A stretch of DNA of 64,000 nt from Alistipes senegalensis. GTDB taxonomy: Bacteria > Bacteroidota > Bacteroidia > Bacteroidales > Rikenellaceae. Location of the stretch: contig JAMPGH010000001.1 in NCBI GenBank assembly GCA_023664045.1, positions 426,589 through 490,588 of the forward strand, in the 5' to 3' direction. The notes beneath the pieces are model-generated. The model was not told the DNA's origin and did not search any database. It worked only from the letters and a program-made list of their open reading frames with translations. Of this stretch, positions 1 to 9,179 are shown one piece after another. A program made the translations under genes and the position numbers. Each line of letters opens with the position of its first letter. The first letter of the stretch is position 1.

Positions 1-1801
1 GAGCCTTCTTGGCCTCCTCGGCCTCCATAGCGCTCTTCAGCGCAGCGAGACCCGTGATGTCGCCCAGCGTGGTCTTCTCGACCGAAGCATTGATCTTCTT
101 GACGGTCGACTTCGTGGCGTCGGCGGCAGCGCGCTTCTCGGCCTTCTCGGCAGCGACGGCCTCCTTGCGGGCGTCGTCGTAAGTGCGCAGGTGCGAGAGG
201 GTGATGCGCTTGGTAGCCTTCGAGAACTCGATCACCTTGAAGTCGATCTTATCGCCGGCCTTAGGCGTCGTGCCGTCCTCCTTGACCAGCTGACGCGTCG
301 GGCAGAAGCCCTCGACGTTCTCGGCCAACGAAACGACGGCGCCCTTGTCGGTCATCTCGGTGATGGTGCCCTCGTGTACGGAGTCGAGCGGGAACTTGCC
401 CTCGATCTCGTTCCAGGGGTTCTCCTCCAGCTGCTTGTGGCCCAGCGAGAGGCGACGGTTCTCCTTGTCGATTTCGAGCACGACGACCTCGATGTCGGCA
501 CCTACCTGCGTGAACTCGCCGGGGTGCTTCACCTTCTTGGTCCAGCTCAGGTCCGAGATGTGGATCAGACCGTCGATGCCCTCCTCGATCTCGACGAAGA
601 CGCCGAAGTTGGTGAAGTTGCGCACTTTGGCCATCGTCTTCGTACCGACGGGATATTTGTTCTCGATCTCGGCCCACGGATCGGCCGAAAGCTGCTTGAT
701 GCCCAGCGACATCTTGCGCTCCTCGCGGTCGAGCGTCAGCACGACGGCCTCGACCTCGTCGCCGACCTTCATGAACTCCTGAGCCGAACGCAGGTGCTGG
801 CTCCACGACATCTCCGAGACGTGGATCAGACCCTCGACGCCGGCGGCGATCTCGACGAACGCACCGTAGTCGGCCATGACGACCACCTTGCCCTTGATCT
901 TGTCGCCGACCTTGAGGTTCTGGTCGAGCGCCTCCCACGGATGCGGGGTGAGCTGCTTGAGACCCAGCGCGATGCGCTTCTTGGCATCGTCGAAGTCGAG
1001 GATCACGACCTGAATCTTCTGATCGAGCGAAACGATCTCCTCGGGGTGGCTGACGCGGCCCCACGAGAGGTCGGTGATGTGGATCAGACCGTCCACGCCG
1101 CCCAGATCGACGAAGACGCCGTAGGAGGTGATGTTCTTGACGGTACCCTCGAGAATCTGGCCCTTTTCGAGCTTGGACATGATGACCTGCTTCTGGGCTT
1201 CGAGCTCGGCCTCGATGAGCGCCTTATGCGACACGACGACGTTGCGGAACTCCTGATTGATCTTCACGACCTTGAACTCCATCGTCTTGTCGACGTATAC
1301 GTCGTAGTCGCGGATGGGCTTCACGTCGATCTGCGAACCGGGCAGGAAAGCCTCGATGCCGAAGACGTCGACGATCATACCGCCCTTCGTGCGGCACTTG
1401 ATGTAACCCTTGATGATCTCGTCCTTCTCGAGAGCCTCGTTGACGCGATCCCACGACTTGAGCTGGCGCGCCTTCTTGTGCGAGAGGGCCAGCTGGCCGT
1501 TCTTGTCCTCGGCCGAGTCGACGTAGACCTCGATCTTGTCGCCGACCTTCAGGTCGGGGTTGTAGCGGAACTCCGAGACGGGGATGATGCCCTCGCTCTT
1601 GTAACCGACGTTGACGATCACCTCGCGTTTGGTGATGCCCGTTACGGTGCCCTCGACGACCTCGCCGACCGTTACGTTGGAGAGGGTCTTGTCATAAGCA
1701 GCCGCGATCTCGTCCTTAGGCTGGTTGTAGACGCCCAGATCGTTTTCGAATGCGTTCCAGTCGAAATTCTCGTTCGCGACTCCGTTTTTGATTTCTTCCA
1801 T
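1..1801 (-). CDS. rpsA: 30S ribosomal protein S1 (3' end cut by window edge)
   Basis: Ribosomal protein S1 binds mRNA on the 30S subunit and helps initiation, which matters in Bacteroidetes because their Shine-Dalgarno sites are weak. The minus-strand frame is open from an ATG at 1801 to the window edge, giving 600 codons without a stop. It starts MEEIKNGVANENFDWNAFE and contains about six S1 (OB-fold) repeats, each with the typical G-x-V/I-x-G...GLIHxSDLSW pattern (for example GLIHITDLSW and GLIHISDLSW). The last visible part is Lys/Ala/Glu-rich, as in the C-terminal tail of the family, so only a short piece is probably missing. A good promoter lies at 1898-1928. Large ORFs on the plus strand here are shadows. 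Confidence 0.95.
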   Translation of the reverse strand, partial: MEEIKNGVANENFDWNAFENDLGVYNQPKDEIAAAYDKTLSNVTVGEVVEGTVTGITKREVIVNVGYKSEGIIPVSEFRYNPDLKVGDKIEVYVDSAEDKNGQLALSHKKARQLKSWDRVNEALEKDEIIKGYIKCRTKGGMIVDVFGIEAFLPGSQIDVKPIRDYDVYVDKTMEFKVVKINQEFRNVVVSHKALIEAELEAQKQVIMSKLEKGQILEGTVKNITSYGVFVDLGGVDGLIHITDLSWGRVSHPEEIVSLDQKIQVVILDFDDAKKRIALGLKQLTPHPWEALDQNLKVGDKIKGKVVVMADYGAFVEIAAGVEGLIHVSEMSWSQHLRSAQEFMKVGDEVEAVVLTLDREERKMSLGIKQLSADPWAEIENKYPVGTKTMAKVRNFTNFGVFVEIEEGIDGLIHISDLSWTKKVKHPGEFTQVGADIEVVVLEIDKENRRLSLGHKQLEENPWNEIEGKFPLDSVHEGTITEMTDKGAVVSLAENVEGFCPTRQLVKEDGTTPKAGDKIDFKVIEFSKATKRITLSHLRTYDDARKEAVAAEKAEKRAAADATKSTVKKINASVEKTTLGDITGLAALKSAMEAEEAKKA

Positions 1802-1897
1802 GAGTTGGAAATTTTTGCGATACAATCGCTCGTTAAATGGTTGATAATGTGATTACTCCACCCTGCCTCGCATGCGATGCGCGCACGGGAGGAGTGC

Positions 1898-1928
1898 CAA
1901 AGATAATGCTTTTTCGGCGAATTTCAAA
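1898..1928 (-). promoter_or_regulatory. Bacteroidetes-type promoter of rpsA
   Basis: On the minus strand a TTTG (1928-1925) is followed after 19 bases by TATCTTTG (1905-1898). This is the -33/-7 arrangement of the Bacteroidetes primary sigma factor. Transcription would start near 1890, leaving a leader of about 90 bases before rpsA. Confidence 0.7.
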
Positions 1929-1943
1929 TTCCTGCGCAGCAAA

Positions 1944-3365
1944 TCATTCGGCGACGACCAGAATCTGCTGGCGGCGCGTGTTGTCGGGCTGCAGCGGACT
2001 GCCGTTCTGCAACTTGCCGATCAGCACGTCGGCCACCTTCGTGTCGAGGACGCGGCCGTCGGCGTAGCTGAGGCCCGGATAGTTTTTGAAGATGTAGTCG
2101 CTCATGGCCAGCGAGTAGGTCCGACCCTCGCGCAGCTCGTGGAACCGCACGTCGAAGGCCCGGTCGTTCTCGTCGACGAGAATCGTATAGGGCGTGGTCA
2201 GGATGAGGTCCACGCGGTGTCCCTCGCGGGTATCCTCGTTGTACTTGGCGACGATCATGCGGCGGATCTGGTCGGCGGTCATGCGCAAGGTCGCCACCGT
2301 GGTGTCGAACGGCTCCAGATCGTAGACGCGCGCCCGGCTCACGTCGCCGGCCGGGATCTCGTCCAGCCGCACGCCGCCCACGTGGTAGACGCCGATGTCG
2401 GCCCCGGCATCCTCGGCGATCGACCGGGCCATCCAATCGGCCAGACCCGCCTTGTCGGCGGTGCGGGCGAAGCTGCCGATCGAACGGTTCAGCTCGGAAT
2501 CGGCATAATAACCGGCCACCTGCTCGGCATAGGCGGCATCGGGGGCGTAGCCGTCGAGCGAAACGGTGCGGAAATCGACGCTCTCGACCTTGCGGCCCCG
2601 CATGCGGAGGGTCGAGACGCCGATGTTGGCGAGGTTGCGGCCCGTCTGCGTGAGCAGCGTACCGTTCACCAACGTATCCAGCACGACGTGCGTATGACCG
2701 CCGATGGCCAGATCGAAGAGCTGCGTCTTGTTCAACAGCTCCATGTCGCGGTCGTCGCCCATGTGCGAAAGCAGGATCAGCACGTCGACCTTCGGCCGCA
2801 GCTCGGCGGCGTACTTCATGGCCTCGGCCTGCGGATCGGGGAAGCGCAGCCCGACGAACGAAGTCTTATGGCCGGCGGGGTGTCCCGGGCCCTCGTAGTT
2901 GGTAACGACGCCCACGATGCCGATGCGGATGCCGTCGCGCCGGAGGATCGCATAAGGCGGCACCTGCGGGAAGGTGCAGGTGTCGCTGAGGCAGTTGGCG
3001 CACACGACCTCGAACTCCATGCTGTCGAGCATGCGGCCCAAGAAAGCCTGTCCGTGGTCGAACTCGTGGTTGCCGAGCGTGGCGACGTCGTAGCCCAACC
3101 GGTTCATCAACTCGATCATGGGCTTGCCGGGAGCCGGCACCTTGTCGACGAAGGCGTTGCCCGTCCAGCGGTCGCCGGCGTCGAGCAGCAGGACGATCTG
3201 CGCCGTGTCGCGGCAAGCCTCGACGGCCGCCGCCAACTGCGGGAAACGCTGGATCCGGGCGTGCATGTCGTTGGTCGAGAGAATGACGAGCGTACGCTCG
3301 CGCGGCGTACAAGCCGCCGCGATGATCGCGGCCGCGAAAAGGGCCGCACGAAAGAAATTTTTCAT
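1944..3365 (-). CDS. Lipoprotein 5'-nucleotidase/2',3'-cyclic phosphodiesterase-type metallophosphatase
   Basis: Predicted surface or periplasmic lipoprotein of the UshA/5'-nucleotidase family (473 aa), which hydrolyses extracellular nucleotides to nucleosides and phosphate. A hydrophobic signal (residues 5-18) ends in a lipobox with Cys near residue 19 (IIAAAC). The calcineurin-type metal site is complete: NDMHAR (about 31-36), LLDAGDRWTGN (60-70), GNHEFDHG (about 97-104) and GGHTHVVLD (about 223-231). The C-terminal 5'-nucleotidase substrate domain follows, with GADIGVYHVGGVR and YDLEPFDTTV. Length is normal for the two-domain family. Exact substrate preference cannot be read. It is encoded alone on the minus strand, divergent from the nucleoside kinase at 3477, so the two might act together in nucleoside salvage (inference). 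Confidence 0.85.
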   Translation of the reverse strand: MKNFFRAALFAAAIIAAACTPRERTLVILSTNDMHARIQRFPQLAAAVEACRDTAQIVLLLDAGDRWTGNAFVDKVPAPGKPMIELMNRLGYDVATLGNHEFDHGQAFLGRMLDSMEFEVVCANCLSDTCTFPQVPPYAILRRDGIRIGIVGVVTNYEGPGHPAGHKTSFVGLRFPDPQAEAMKYAAELRPKVDVLILLSHMGDDRDMELLNKTQLFDLAIGGHTHVVLDTLVNGTLLTQTGRNLANIGVSTLRMRGRKVESVDFRTVSLDGYAPDAAYAEQVAGYYADSELNRSIGSFARTADKAGLADWMARSIAEDAGADIGVYHVGGVRLDEIPAGDVSRARVYDLEPFDTTVATLRMTADQIRRMIVAKYNEDTREGHRVDLILTTPYTILVDENDRAFDVRFHELREGRTYSLAMSDYIFKNYPGLSYADGRVLDTKVADVLIGKLQNGSPLQPDNTRRQQILVVAE

Positions 3366-3476
3366 ATCGGATAGGTTTTGTGTTCGAATATCGCTTCGGA
3401 GTTGCCAAAATTACAAAATATTTCTATCTTTACGTACTTTTATTTTCGCTTGTCTTCGCGAACAACCGTTTTCCGT

Positions 3477-5147
3477 ATGACCGACACCATCCGAATAGTC
3501 TGCGAGAACCTCGGCGGCGAGATCGAAGCGCCGATGGGCACGTCGCTCTCGGAGCTGGCCGCCCGAATCGCCCCGGGACCCCGGCCCTTTCTGGCCGCCA
3601 CGGTAGACAACCGCATCCGGGAACTCAGCTACAAAATATATGCACCGGCGACGGTCCGCTTCGTGGACATCGCCTCGTTCGCGGGAATCCGCGTCTACCA
3701 ACGCACGGCGTGGTTCATTCTTCAGAAAGCCGTGCAAGACCTCTACCCTGCCGGAAAACTCCACATCCGCCACTCGCTGGGCCGCAGCGGCTTCTACTGC
3801 GAAATCGAAGGCGTGGAGCGCTTCACGCCCGAAAAAGCCGCGGCCCTGCGCCGCCGCATGAAAGAGATCGCGGAGGCCGACCTGCCGATCCGCCGCACGC
3901 GGGCCCTCACCAGCGAAGTCCGTGCACGCTACGCCGCCTCGGGATACGACGACAAGATCGCCCTGCTGGACACCCGACCGCGTCTCTACAGCGAATACTA
4001 CACGCTCGACGACACGGTGGGCTACTTCTACGGAGCGCTGGCCCCCTCGACGCGCTACGTCTCCCTGTTCGGCATCGAACCCTACTACAACGGGTTCTAC
4101 CTGGCGCTGCCCCTACGCACGGCGCCCGAGAGCATCCACACCGATTTCTATCAAGAGAAGATGTTCGGCATCTTCCGCGAATACCAGTCGTGGGCCGAGA
4201 TCATGGGCATACCGACCGTGGGCGCCGTGAACTCCAAAGTGCTGGCGGGCGACGCCGGAGGCATGATCAAGCTGGCCGAGGCGTTCCATGAACGCAAGTT
4301 CGCGTGGGTGGCCGACTCGATCCTCGAAGCCCACCGCACGCGCGGAACCCGCATGGTGCTGATCTCGGGACCCTCGTCGAGCGGCAAGACCACGTCGGCC
4401 AAGCGCCTGGGCATTCAGCTGGGCGTGCTGGGACTCAAGCCGGTGATGATCTCGCTGGACGACTACTTCGTGGAACGAGAGAAGACCCCGCGGGACGAAA
4501 ACGGCGAATACGACTACGAAGCGCTGGAAGCCATCGATCTGGAACTTTTCAACGACCACCTGCGCCGCCTGACGGCCGGCGAAAGCATCGACATCCCGCG
4601 CTACGACTTCATCACGGGCCGCCGCACGCAGCACGATGCGCCGCTGACGCTCGACGACCGCTCGATCCTGATCATCGAAGGCATACACGGACTGAACCCG
4701 CAGCTCACGCCCTCGATCCCCGACACGCAGAAATTCCGCATTTACATTTCGTGCTTCACGTCCGTGGCGATGGACAACCTCACGCGCATCGCCACCACCG
4801 ACAACCGCCTGCTGCGCCGGCTGGTGCGCGACAGCCGCCAACGAGGCTCCGACGCGCTGGCGACCCTCTCGCGCTGGGAGAGCGTGCGCCGCGGCGAAGA
4901 GAGACACATATTCCCCTATCAGGAGAATGCCGACGTGATGCTCAACTCGTCGCTCTTCTACGAAATATCGGTGCTGCGGCCCTATGCCGAGAAGCTGCTG
5001 CGCGAGGTGCCCGACACGGTGCCCGAATACGACGAAGCGCGCCGCATGCTCGACTTTCTGGACAACTTCATACCCATTGCGCCCGACGAGATACCGCCCA
5101 CGTCGATCATCCGCGAATTCATCGGCGGCAGCAGCTTCAAATACTGA
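3477..5147 (+). CDS. Nucleoside (uridine-type) kinase with N-terminal TGS/ThrRS-like domains
   Basis: A 556-aa protein combining an N-terminal TGS domain and a threonyl-tRNA-synthetase-like second additional domain (about residues 1-230) with a C-terminal P-loop phosphoribulokinase/uridine kinase domain. The Walker A is GPSSSGKTTSAKR (about 296-308). The kinase part also has SLDDYFVERE, ending in the family's usual YDxE-type segment, and IIEGIHGLNPQL. It should phosphorylate a nucleoside with ATP or GTP in pyrimidine salvage; the substrate is known for family members only in general terms. The start was set at ATG 3477 rather than the longer ORF at 3378, because the upstream codons overlap the AT-rich promoter region and are not family-like. 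The TGS-kinase fusion is widespread in Bacteroidetes (established knowledge). Confidence 0.85.
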   Translation: MTDTIRIVCENLGGEIEAPMGTSLSELAARIAPGPRPFLAATVDNRIRELSYKIYAPATVRFVDIASFAGIRVYQRTAWFILQKAVQDLYPAGKLHIRHSLGRSGFYCEIEGVERFTPEKAAALRRRMKEIAEADLPIRRTRALTSEVRARYAASGYDDKIALLDTRPRLYSEYYTLDDTVGYFYGALAPSTRYVSLFGIEPYYNGFYLALPLRTAPESIHTDFYQEKMFGIFREYQSWAEIMGIPTVGAVNSKVLAGDAGGMIKLAEAFHERKFAWVADSILEAHRTRGTRMVLISGPSSSGKTTSAKRLGIQLGVLGLKPVMISLDDYFVEREKTPRDENGEYDYEALEAIDLELFNDHLRRLTAGESIDIPRYDFITGRRTQHDAPLTLDDRSILIIEGIHGLNPQLTPSIPDTQKFRIYISCFTSVAMDNLTRIATTDNRLLRRLVRDSRQRGSDALATLSRWESVRRGEERHIFPYQENADVMLNSSLFYEISVLRPYAEKLLREVPDTVPEYDEARRMLDFLDNFIPIAPDEIPPTSIIREFIGGSSFKY

Positions 5148-5154
5148 CGCATTC

Positions 5155-5263
5155 GATGAAAAAATTAAGAATTAAAAATAATCCGTCTCTGCTTCTGTGC
5201 CCGGAACGACGAAAAAAACGATTTTTAATTTTTCATTCTTAATTTTTAATTTGAAAAACAACT
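5155..5263. repeat. AT-rich inverted repeat between nucleoside kinase and gcvP
   Basis: A GAAAAAATTAAGAATTAAAA arm at about 5158-5180 and a complementary arm at about 5225-5258 flank a GC-richer loop. The block stands out in 60% GC DNA. The same ATTAAAAATTAAGAAT word occurs at 40664-40702 upstream of clpB, so it is a dispersed family. It could act as a bidirectional terminator or be a mobile palindromic repeat. Confidence 0.6.
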
Positions 5264-5275
5264 AAACCCCGAAAT

Positions 5276-8098
5276 ATGTTCGACAACTTCTCTGCGCGCC
5301 ACATCGGCGTGAGCAACGAAACCGAGCTTCGCGAAATGCTCGGAACGATCGGTGTGAAATCGGTAGACGAACTGATCTCGCAAGTCATTCCCTCCTCGAT
5401 CCGCCTGAAAAAACCGCTGGCCCTCGACGCGGGAATGAGCGAATACGAATTCGCCGCCCACATCCGCTCGCTGGCCGACCGCAACCGACAGCTGCGCTCG
5501 TTCATCGGCATGGGCTACTACCCGTGCGCCGTGCCGGCCGCCGTGGTGCGCAACGTCTTCGAGAACCCGGCGTGGTACACCTCCTACACCCCCTATCAAG
5601 CCGAGATCTCGCAAGGCCGGCTGGAAGCGCTCCTGAACTTCCAGACCGCCGTCATCTCGCTGACGGGCATGGAGATCGGCAACTGCTCGCTGCTGGACGA
5701 AGGGACGGCCGCGGCCGAAGCGATGGCGATGATGCACTCGCTGCGCTCGCGCGAAGCGGTCAAGGAGGGGCGTAACCAACTGTTCGTAGACCGCAACCTT
5801 TTTCCGCAGACGCTCGACGTGCTGCTCACGCGCAGCGAACCCTTCGGCATCGAACTCATCGTCGACGACTACGACCAATACGAATTTACGGGACGCGAGT
5901 TCGGCGCCATCGTCCAATACCCTGCCGCCGACGGTGCGGTGCGCGACTACGGCGCTTTCACGGCGGCGGCCCACGCGCAAGGAGCGCTGGTAACGGCCGT
6001 AGCCGACCTGCTCTCGCTGGCCCTGCTGAAAGCCCCGGGCGAGTGGGGCGCCGACATCGCTGTGGGCTCGGCCCAGCGACTGGGCACGCCGATGGGCTTC
6101 GGAGGTCCGGCGGCAGGCTACATGGCCACGCGCGAAGCCTACAAACGCAACATGCCGGGCCGCATCATCGGCGTCTCGGTGGACCGCTTAGGCAACCGGG
6201 CGCTGCGCATGGCGCTCCAGATGCGCGAACAACACATCAAGCGCGAACGTGCGACCTCGAACATCTGCACCGCCTCGGCCCTGATGGCCTCGATGGCGGG
6301 ATTCTACTGCGTCTACAACGGTCCCGAGGGGCTGCGCCGCGCGGCCGAGACGGCTCACCGGGCCGCCCTGACGGTAGCCCGGGCTCTCGAAGCGCTGGGC
6401 TACGAACCCGCAGCGGGCGAGTTCTTCGACACGCTGCAGGTGGAAGCGGAAGCGGCCGTGGTGCAGTCGCTCGCCCTCGAATGCGGCATCAACTTCCACT
6501 ACCCCTCCGAGGGGACGGTGCGCATGTCGTTCGACGAAGTAACGACCCCGGCCGAAATCGAAGAAGTGGTGCGCATCTTCGCGGCGGCCAAAGGCAAGAA
6601 GATCAAGTCGGTGAAGGCGGTCGACGAGAGCTGCATCCCGGCTGCGCTGCGCCGCACGAGCCCCTATCTTCAGGAAGCCGTATTCAACAGCTACCGCTCG
6701 GAGAGCGCCCTGATGCGCTACATCAAGCGGTTGGAACTGAGGGACATCTCGCTGGCGAACTCGATGATCTCCTTAGGTTCGTGCACCATGAAACTCAATG
6801 CCGCGGCCCTGATGCAACCCCTCTCGCTGGCGGGATTCCAGAACATGCACCCCTTTGCACCGGCCGATCAGGCCGAAGGCTACATGCAGATGATCCGCGA
6901 GCTGGAGCAAGACCTGGCGACGATCACGGGACTGGCGGCCTGCTCGCTGCAACCCAACTCGGGCGCGGCAGGCGAGTATGCGGGTCTGATGGTGATCCGC
7001 GCCTACCACCAGAGCCGAGGTCAAGGCTACCGCAACATCGTGCTGATCCCGGCCTCGGCCCACGGCACGAACCCTGCGTCGGCGGCGATGGCGGGAATGA
7101 AGATCGTAACGGTGGCGTGCGACGAGAAAGGCAACATCGACGTCGAAGACCTCGAAGCCAAAGCCCGGGAACACGCCTCGGAGCTGTGCGGGCTGATGGT
7201 TACCTACCCCTCGACGCACGGCGTATTCGAGAGCCGCATCCGCGAGATCGTGGAGATCGTCCACGACGCGGGCGGCCAAGTCTACATGGACGGAGCCAAC
7301 ATGAACGCGCAGGTGGGGCTGACCAACCCGGGCTACATCGGAGCCGACGTCTGCCACCTGAACCTGCACAAGACCTTCGCCATGCCCCACGGAGGAGGAG
7401 GCCCGGGCGTAGGCCCGATCTGCGTGGCCGAGCACCTGCGGACGTTCCTGCCCTCGCACCCGATCGCGGCGACGGGCGGCGACGAAGGCATCACGGCCGT
7501 GGCCTCGGCGCCGTGGGGCTCGGCCCTGCTGCTGCCGATCACCTACGGCTACATCAAGATGCTGGGAGAAGCGGGCCTGCGCCGCGCGACCGAAATGGCG
7601 ATCGTGAACGCCAACTACATGTCGGCGGCGCTGGCGTCGGAGTACCGCACCTACTATGCTGGCGAAACGGGCCGCGTAGGCCACGAGATGATTCTCGATC
7701 TGACGCACTTCAAACATGACTACGGCATCGACTGCGGCGACATCGCCCACCGTCTGATGGACTACGGATTCCATGCCCCGACCCTCTCGTTCCCGGTACA
7801 CGAGACGCTGATGGTGGAACCCACGGAATCGGAACCCAAAGCCGAGATGGACCGTTTCGTCGAAGCGCTGGTGCGCATCAAGCGCGAATGCGAAGCGGCC
7901 GCGGGGCAGGCGGACAACGTAGTGGCGAATGCCCCCCACACGGCCGGGGAACTCTGCGGCGAATGGGAACATCCCTACACGCGCGAAGAAGCGGCTTTCC
8001 CGCTGGCGTGGATCCGCGAGTCGAAGTTCTTCCCCTACGTCGCGAAGATCGACAACGGCTACGGAGACCGCAACCTTTGCTGCGTGAACCGCGAATGA
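5276..8098 (+). CDS. gcvP: Glycine dehydrogenase (aminomethyl-transferring), P protein of the glycine cleavage system
   Basis: This PLP enzyme decarboxylates glycine and loads the aminomethyl group onto lipoylated GcvH. The 940-aa product is the long form with the P1 and P2 halves fused. The N-terminus MFDNFSARHIGVSNETEL matches the family start. The PLP lysine is in LNLHKTFAMPHGGGGPG (Lys at about residue 698), preceded by DGANMNAQVGLTNPG and followed by TYGYIKMLGEAG. The start at 5276 has a purine-rich stretch upstream. No gcvH, gcvT or lpd gene is in the window, so the rest of the complex is encoded elsewhere. A promoter-plus-hairpin module at 8108-8165 directly follows the gene and belongs to the next one. 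Confidence 0.97.
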   Translation: MFDNFSARHIGVSNETELREMLGTIGVKSVDELISQVIPSSIRLKKPLALDAGMSEYEFAAHIRSLADRNRQLRSFIGMGYYPCAVPAAVVRNVFENPAWYTSYTPYQAEISQGRLEALLNFQTAVISLTGMEIGNCSLLDEGTAAAEAMAMMHSLRSREAVKEGRNQLFVDRNLFPQTLDVLLTRSEPFGIELIVDDYDQYEFTGREFGAIVQYPAADGAVRDYGAFTAAAHAQGALVTAVADLLSLALLKAPGEWGADIAVGSAQRLGTPMGFGGPAAGYMATREAYKRNMPGRIIGVSVDRLGNRALRMALQMREQHIKRERATSNICTASALMASMAGFYCVYNGPEGLRRAAETAHRAALTVARALEALGYEPAAGEFFDTLQVEAEAAVVQSLALECGINFHYPSEGTVRMSFDEVTTPAEIEEVVRIFAAAKGKKIKSVKAVDESCIPAALRRTSPYLQEAVFNSYRSESALMRYIKRLELRDISLANSMISLGSCTMKLNAAALMQPLSLAGFQNMHPFAPADQAEGYMQMIRELEQDLATITGLAACSLQPNSGAAGEYAGLMVIRAYHQSRGQGYRNIVLIPASAHGTNPASAAMAGMKIVTVACDEKGNIDVEDLEAKAREHASELCGLMVTYPSTHGVFESRIREIVEIVHDAGGQVYMDGANMNAQVGLTNPGYIGADVCHLNLHKTFAMPHGGGGPGVGPICVAEHLRTFLPSHPIAATGGDEGITAVASAPWGSALLLPITYGYIKMLGEAGLRRATEMAIVNANYMSAALASEYRTYYAGETGRVGHEMILDLTHFKHDYGIDCGDIAHRLMDYGFHAPTLSFPVHETLMVEPTESEPKAEMDRFVEALVRIKRECEAAAGQADNVVANAPHTAGELCGEWEHPYTREEAAFPLAWIRESKFFPYVAKIDNGYGDRNLCCVNRE

Positions 8099-8107
8099 GG
8101 TACGGAT

Positions 8108-8165
8108 TTTGGAACCCGGAGTTTTTTTCGTATTTTTGGCTGTGCCGAAGATACTCCCGTCCGGC
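8108..8165 (+). promoter_or_regulatory. Promoter followed by leader hairpin (copy 1 of a recurring module)
   Basis: TTTG (8108-8111), 19 bases, TATTTTTG (8131-8138), then a hairpin with GCCG (8144-8147) pairing CGGC (8162-8165) around a loop containing AAGATACT. The same arrangement recurs near 23781, 28388 and 35179. A second -7-like TATTTTTG at 8225-8232 lies closer to slyD. Confidence 0.55.
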
Positions 8166-8256
8166 ACCCCGTGCAAGAACGGGATTTTATGAATCGACCT
8201 TTCGATTTTTACCTTAATTTTTCGTATTTTTGTCGACAGAAACAACCTGACAATAC

Positions 8257-8835
8257 ATGAAAGCAGAACAAAACAAAATGGTCGGCGTAGACTACAAGCT
8301 GACCGTCGACGGGCAGATCGCCGATCAGTCGCGACCGGGGCAGCCGCTCGAATTCATCTTCGGAACGGGCATGCTCCTGCCCAAATTCGAAGAAGCCATT
8401 CAAGGCAAGGAACCGGGCGACAAGGTGTCGTTCACGCTCAGCCCCGAAGACGGCTACGGCGTACTGATTCCCGAAGCGATCGTCGACCTGCCGAAAAACA
8501 TATTCATGGTGGACGGCAAGCTGGCCGAAGACATCCTTTTCGAAGGCTCGCAGGTGCCGATGAGCGATGCGCAAGGCAACCGCATGATGGGCATCGTCAA
8601 AGAAGTGGGCGAAGAGACCGTGAAGATGGACTTCAACCACCCGATGGCCGGCAAGACCCTGAACTTCGAAGTGGAGGTGGTGAGCGTCCGCGACGTAACG
8701 CCCGAAGATCTGCAGGGACACTGCTCCTGCGGCTCGTGCGGCGGCGACCATGACTGCGGAGGAAATTGCGGCGACGACGGCTGCGGCTGCGGCGATCACG
8801 ACCATCACCACGACGGCCACTGCAACTGCCATTAG
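8257..8835 (+). CDS. FKBP-type peptidyl-prolyl isomerase, SlyD-like, with Cys/His-rich tail
   Basis: Cytoplasmic peptidyl-prolyl cis-trans isomerase and chaperone of the SlyD family, 192 aa. The split FKBP domain is visible: V-D-Y-K-L-T-V-D-G near residues 10-20, PLEFIFGTGMLLPKFEEAI (about 30-48), PEDGYG and then the insert-in-flap domain, closing with NHPMAGKTLNFEVEVVSV. The last 40 residues carry about 11 cysteines and 9 histidines interleaved with Gly and Asp, like the metal-binding tail of E. coli SlyD that hands nickel to hydrogenase. Which metal it binds here is not known. No hydrogenase or urease genes are nearby. A GA-rich tandem repeat follows immediately. Confidence 0.9.
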   Translation: MKAEQNKMVGVDYKLTVDGQIADQSRPGQPLEFIFGTGMLLPKFEEAIQGKEPGDKVSFTLSPEDGYGVLIPEAIVDLPKNIFMVDGKLAEDILFEGSQVPMSDAQGNRMMGIVKEVGEETVKMDFNHPMAGKTLNFEVEVVSVRDVTPEDLQGHCSCGSCGGDHDCGGNCGDDGCGCGDHDHHHDGHCNCH

Positions 8836-9050
8836 GAGGGGGGGGGCTGCGGAACCGGAGCGAAAAAGCCGGGGAAAGGGCCGGAAGAAGGCACGCGGAA
8901 CCGGAGCGAGAAACGGGGAAAGGGCCGGAAGAAGGCACGCGGAACCGGAGCGAAAAACCGGGGAAAGGGCCGAAAGAAGCCCCTCCGGGCGGACCGTACC
9001 CGAAAGAGATCCCGAAGAAAAAGCGGAGAGGTGAGAAGCGGAGCTTTTCA
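8836..9050 (+). repeat. GA-rich tandem repeat downstream of slyD
   Basis: A unit of about 48 bases, recognised by GCGGAACCGGAGCGA followed by GGGAAAGGGCCGGAAGAAG, is repeated nearly three times between about 8850 and 8985, then decays. The strand is almost all purine plus C. Overlapping ORFs (at 8750 and 8766) are Arg/Lys/Glu low complexity and differ in frame, so I do not call a gene. Similar purine-rich tracts lie after ribH (16257) and after the recF operon (25381, complementary strand). The 8836-9179 gap holds only this repeat and the promoter at 9127. Confidence 0.7.
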
Positions 9051-9126
9051 CCTTTTGCTTTATGGAAGCCCCCGAGGGAGATTGCCTTAAGGAAGTACCC
9101 GGAACGCCCCGACGACGGCGTCCGAA

Positions 9127-9157
9127 TTGGATAATTGGAGGCGAATCGCTATATTTG
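9127..9157 (+). promoter_or_regulatory. Promoter of the DUF4954 gene
   Basis: TTG at 9127-9129, 20 bases, TATATTTG at 9150-9157, only 22 bases before the ATG at 9180. A very short leader is expected. Confidence 0.6.
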
Positions 9158-9179
9158 CGACTACTTTAAAGCAAAACGC

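Noticed and set aside
191-1852. Plus-strand ORF of 553 codons
   Set aside because: It is the antisense shadow of rpsA, with repetitive Asp/Leu/Val/Arg composition from the S1 repeats on the other strand.
8750-9134. Arg/Lys-rich ORFs over the GA-rich repeat
   Set aside because: Low complexity, two frames equally open, no start context; a product of the tandem repeat.
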